DNA of 64,000 nucleotides, taken from positions 186,001 to 250,000 of the forward strand of contig NZ_JAUSYH010000001.1 in the NCBI RefSeq assembly GCF_030816715.1, written 5' to 3'. Under the pieces are notes generated by a model. The model searched no databases. It saw only the letters and a list, made by a program, of their open reading frames with translations, and was not told where the DNA came from. This document shows positions 61,963-64,000 of the stretch, piece by piece. A program made the translations under genes and the position numbers. Each line of letters starts with the position of its first letter. Position 1 is the first letter of the stretch. Source of the DNA: Streptomyces achromogenes. Its GTDB lineage: Bacteria; Actinomycetota; Actinomycetes; Streptomycetales; Streptomycetaceae.

Positions 61963-63203
61963 CGGGCCGCCCCCACGGTGAGGTCCAGGCGGTCCAGACC
62001 GCGAATGGGCGAGTAGCGGGAGACCGGCTCGGTGCCGGGGGTGATGTGGTACTCCGGGATCCTGGCGTGCCACTCCTCCAGCGCGACCTTGACGATCCGG
62101 CGGGCCAGGTGCATGCCGAGGCAGCGGTGCGGGCCGATCCCGAAGGCGAGGTGGCGCACCGACTGCCGGTCGAAGTCGACCTCGTCGGCACGCTCGAAGA
62201 CCTCAGGGTCGAGTCCCGCGAAGCCCCAGGACATCAGTACCCGGTCGCCCGCACGAAGCTTGACGTCGTGCAGTTCGACGTCCCGGGTGACCACACGGGC
62301 AGTGGAGACCATCGCCTCGTGGCGGATCAACTCCTCGGCCATGGCCGGGAGGCGGTGCGGTTCCCCGACGACCGTGCGCTGGACCTCGGGGTGCTCGGCG
62401 AGGTGGCGGAAAACCATGCTGAGCAGCGAGTTGGAGGTGTCCAGGCTGGCGAACATCGTCATCAGGATGATGTTGACGATCTCGTCCTGGGTCAGCGGCC
62501 GGCCCTCGTGCTCGGCGCGCAGGAGTGAGCTGATGACGTCACGCCGGCCCTCGATGCCCTCGGCACGGCGTGCGTCGACGGCCGCACTGAAGAACTCCCA
62601 CAACGGCCGTCCGGCCGCGTGCAGTTCCTCGTCGTTCCTGGCGTTCGGCAGGCCCTCGCGACGCAACCAGTTCTTGTGGGCGAGGAGTTCAGGCAGGTAG
62701 GAGCGGTCGATGCCGAAGTTGATCAGGAAGGTCTCGGCGGGCAGCCGGACCGCGAAGTCCTCGACGAACTCGCAGGAACCGCGGGCGGCGATGGGCTCGA
62801 TGGCGTCCACGGCCGCCTCGCGGATCTGCGGGGTGATGTGGCCGACCACGGCGGGGTTGAACAGAGCCGACAGGGCCTGCCGCCACTTGCGGTGGTCCTC
62901 CCCGTCGAGTTGGATCGGGATCAGCTTGTCCTTGTAGATCTGGCGGTTCGGTATGCCGATGTCGGCGCTGGAGAAGAGGTCTGGGTTGCGCGCCGCCCAC
63001 TCGATGTCGGCGTAGCGGGTGAGGATCCAGTAGCCGCCGAACTCCTCGGAGCGCAGCACCGGTCCGTGCTCCCGGAGCTCATGCCACGCGCCGACCGGGT
63101 CGGCCTGGAGCCACGGTTGGTAGGTGCTCCATCTCCGGATCCGTTCCTCCGGGGTGCCCGGTGCGACCGGGCACCCTTGGTGTTGCGCCGCCGTCTGGTT
63201 CAT
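61959..63203 (-). CDS. Cytochrome P450
   Basis: 414 residues from ATG 63203 (MNQTAAQHQGCP). Heme-binding loop FGIGPHRCLG with Cys361; ExxR as EELIRHE; the I-helix segment MFASLDTSN has Ser in place of the usual Gly before the acid/Thr pair. N-terminal part lacks a membrane anchor, so soluble bacterial type. Probably tailors the NRPS product (hydroxylation, epoxidation or oxidation of glycine-derived carbon); the real reaction is unknown. Confidence 0.92.
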   Translation of the reverse strand: MNQTAAQHQGCPVAPGTPEERIRRWSTYQPWLQADPVGAWHELREHGPVLRSEEFGGYWILTRYADIEWAARNPDLFSSADIGIPNRQIYKDKLIPIQLDGEDHRKWRQALSALFNPAVVGHITPQIREAAVDAIEPIAARGSCEFVEDFAVRLPAETFLINFGIDRSYLPELLAHKNWLRREGLPNARNDEELHAAGRPLWEFFSAAVDARRAEGIEGRRDVISSLLRAEHEGRPLTQDEIVNIILMTMFASLDTSNSLLSMVFRHLAEHPEVQRTVVGEPHRLPAMAEELIRHEAMVSTARVVTRDVELHDVKLRAGDRVLMSWGFAGLDPEVFERADEVDFDRQSVRHLAFGIGPHRCLGMHLARRIVKVALEEWHARIPEYHITPGTEPVSRYSPIRGLDRLDLTVGAAR

Positions 63204-63574
63204 CCGCCAACTCCCTCCGACGTCCGAACCGTGTACGGCGACCGGCCGCACACGGTGCATCTTCAGCCAGGATGGAGGGGGCACCTAATGACGCCCTTAA
63301 GGCAGGACTAAGCGCCTGCGCCCGGCGAGACGGACGGGCAGCGGCGGCCCCGGACGTTCGGCGGGCAGACCGTCGGCGAGTGGCGAACCGAACGGTGCGC
63401 GGGTAGTCAAATACGCTGTGACCAGGAGTGACTCTCGGACGAGCGCTACACCGGGTTCCGACGGAAGGGTGCACTGGATCTCTTCCGGCGCGACCGGGCT
63501 CCGTGCGGGACCCCGCAGTGATGCCGTGGCTCGCCCCTGGCACGCCGGCATCGTTTCGGGCCGACGTCTCCCGG
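63204..63574. other. 371-bp region between P450 and monooxygenase genes
   Basis: Should hold the P450-ferredoxin-MFS promoter. A short inverted repeat ACCGTGT/ACACGGT (63228-63256, 15-base spacer) lies just upstream of the P450 gene. No other structure seen. Confidence 0.4.
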
Positions 63575-64000
63575 TCAGCTCGTTCGGGCGGTTCGTGGCT
63601 TCCGGGCCGGTCCGAACCAGGTCGTCACCGCGGTCCGCAGCGCGTCCCGGTCGCCCTCGCCCGTGTCGGCCCAGGCGATATGGCCGTCGGGCCGAAGCAG
63701 CAGCCATCGGGCGTCCAGGTCCTCCGCCTTGTCCGCGCGGACGACGTCCAGGCGGTCCGCCCAGCCAGTGAGATCGGGTGCCTCGTCCACGCCGAGAGAC
63801 AGCAAGAGCCCGCGGCCGTCCGTCAAGAGCCCCGCTGCCTCCACCTCGCCGTCCGCGGTGCGCAGGGCCACGTCGGGGAGAGTGGCGCCGAGCAACGGGG
63901 AGGCGGGGAGGCCGGGGTAGGCGATCGAGTAGCGGACGTCGGTGACGGCCTGGACCAGGTGACGGTTGACCTCGGGGAACTCGATCAGCTCGGTGAACAG
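63575..64000 (-). CDS. FAD-dependent aromatic monooxygenase, C-terminal part (5' end outside window)
   Basis: The last 141 codons are present and the frame stays open to the window edge (LFTELIEFPEVNRHLVQAVT). The C-terminal thioredoxin-like domain of class A flavin hydroxylases follows: PLLGATLPDVALRTADGEVE, a DGRGLLLSL strand and LLRPDGHIAWADTGEGDRD. Such enzymes hydroxylate or Baeyer-Villiger-oxidise polyketide or aromatic intermediates. The FAD-binding part is outside, so the class is inferred from the C-terminal domain only. Confidence 0.82.
   Translation of the reverse strand: MFTELIEFPEVNRHLVQAVTDVRYSIAYPGLPASPLLGATLPDVALRTADGEVEAAGLLTDGRGLLLSLGVDEAPDLTGWADRLDVVRADKAEDLDARWLLLRPDGHIAWADTGEGDRDALRTAVTTWFGPARKPRTARTS

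Noticed and set aside
63228..63256. ACCGTGT/ACACGGT as a SARP or TetR site for the P450 operon
   Set aside because: Arms are 7 bp with a 15-base spacer and do not resemble the TetR palindrome at 53576; kept only as a note in the intergenic entry.

Overview
The window looks like a Streptomyces chromosome segment. GC is very high, codon third positions are almost all G/C, GTG/TTG starts and 1-4 base stop/start overlaps are frequent. It carries a fused-type 2-oxoglutarate dehydrogenase (KGD), a SARP regulator, actinobacterial-style iron boxes, NRPS/P450 genes and many one-component regulators. No rRNA, tRNA, CRISPR array, transposase or phage gene was seen. Everything here is read from sequence by eye; no database search was run.

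Layout. (1) 74-3487: PucR-type regulator divergent from a ferredoxin-type reductase and membrane fatty acid desaturase pair. (2) 3726-14867: an iron-box-controlled divergent locus. Leftward is a complete peptide/nickel-type ABC importer (fused ATPase, two permeases, lipoprotein). Rightward is a tightly coupled operon of a 2-oxoglutarate-dependent oxygenase, SbnB-like dehydrogenase, PLP decarboxylase, SbnA-like synthase and MATE exporter. Together these suggest synthesis, export and re-uptake of a small diaminopropionate-related metallophore. (3) 15062-20905: a four-gene leftward operon with two small peptides sharing an RIPGF motif, a protein resembling the C-terminal domain of the cyanobactin protease PatG, and a PatA-like subtilisin. 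It is divergent from a large BNR/sortilin-like propeller protein, with a perfect 41-bp tandem duplication just before that gene. This is my best candidate for an undescribed system. (4) 21112-27489: PAS-LuxR regulator divergent from an ATP-grasp ligase / phosphohistidine-PEP-type protein / MFS cassette, with a near-perfect 32-bp palindrome between them.

(5) About 27.6-48.1 kb is an accessory stretch of single genes and regulators: secreted HAD-like protein, membrane proteins, RibD-C reductase, methyltransferases, MerR, PadR with an acyl-CoA dehydrogenase, GNAT, BtrH-like protein, LysR with oxidoreductase and hydrolase, a DUF-type protein, a lipoprotein and a GH5 endoglucanase. It includes several decayed genes (SnoaL-like, ABC ATPase, SDR, RibD-C, protein kinase).

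(6) 48270 to the right edge is a biosynthetic gene cluster: a KGD paralogue, type II thioesterase, TetR/MFS pair with a clear operator, SARP, a single C-A-T NRPS module whose specificity code reads as glycine, an atypical Cys-nucleophile hydrolase, an MFS exporter, a 3Fe-4S ferredoxin, a P450 and the C-terminus of a flavin monooxygenase that runs off the window. The cluster likely continues rightwards.
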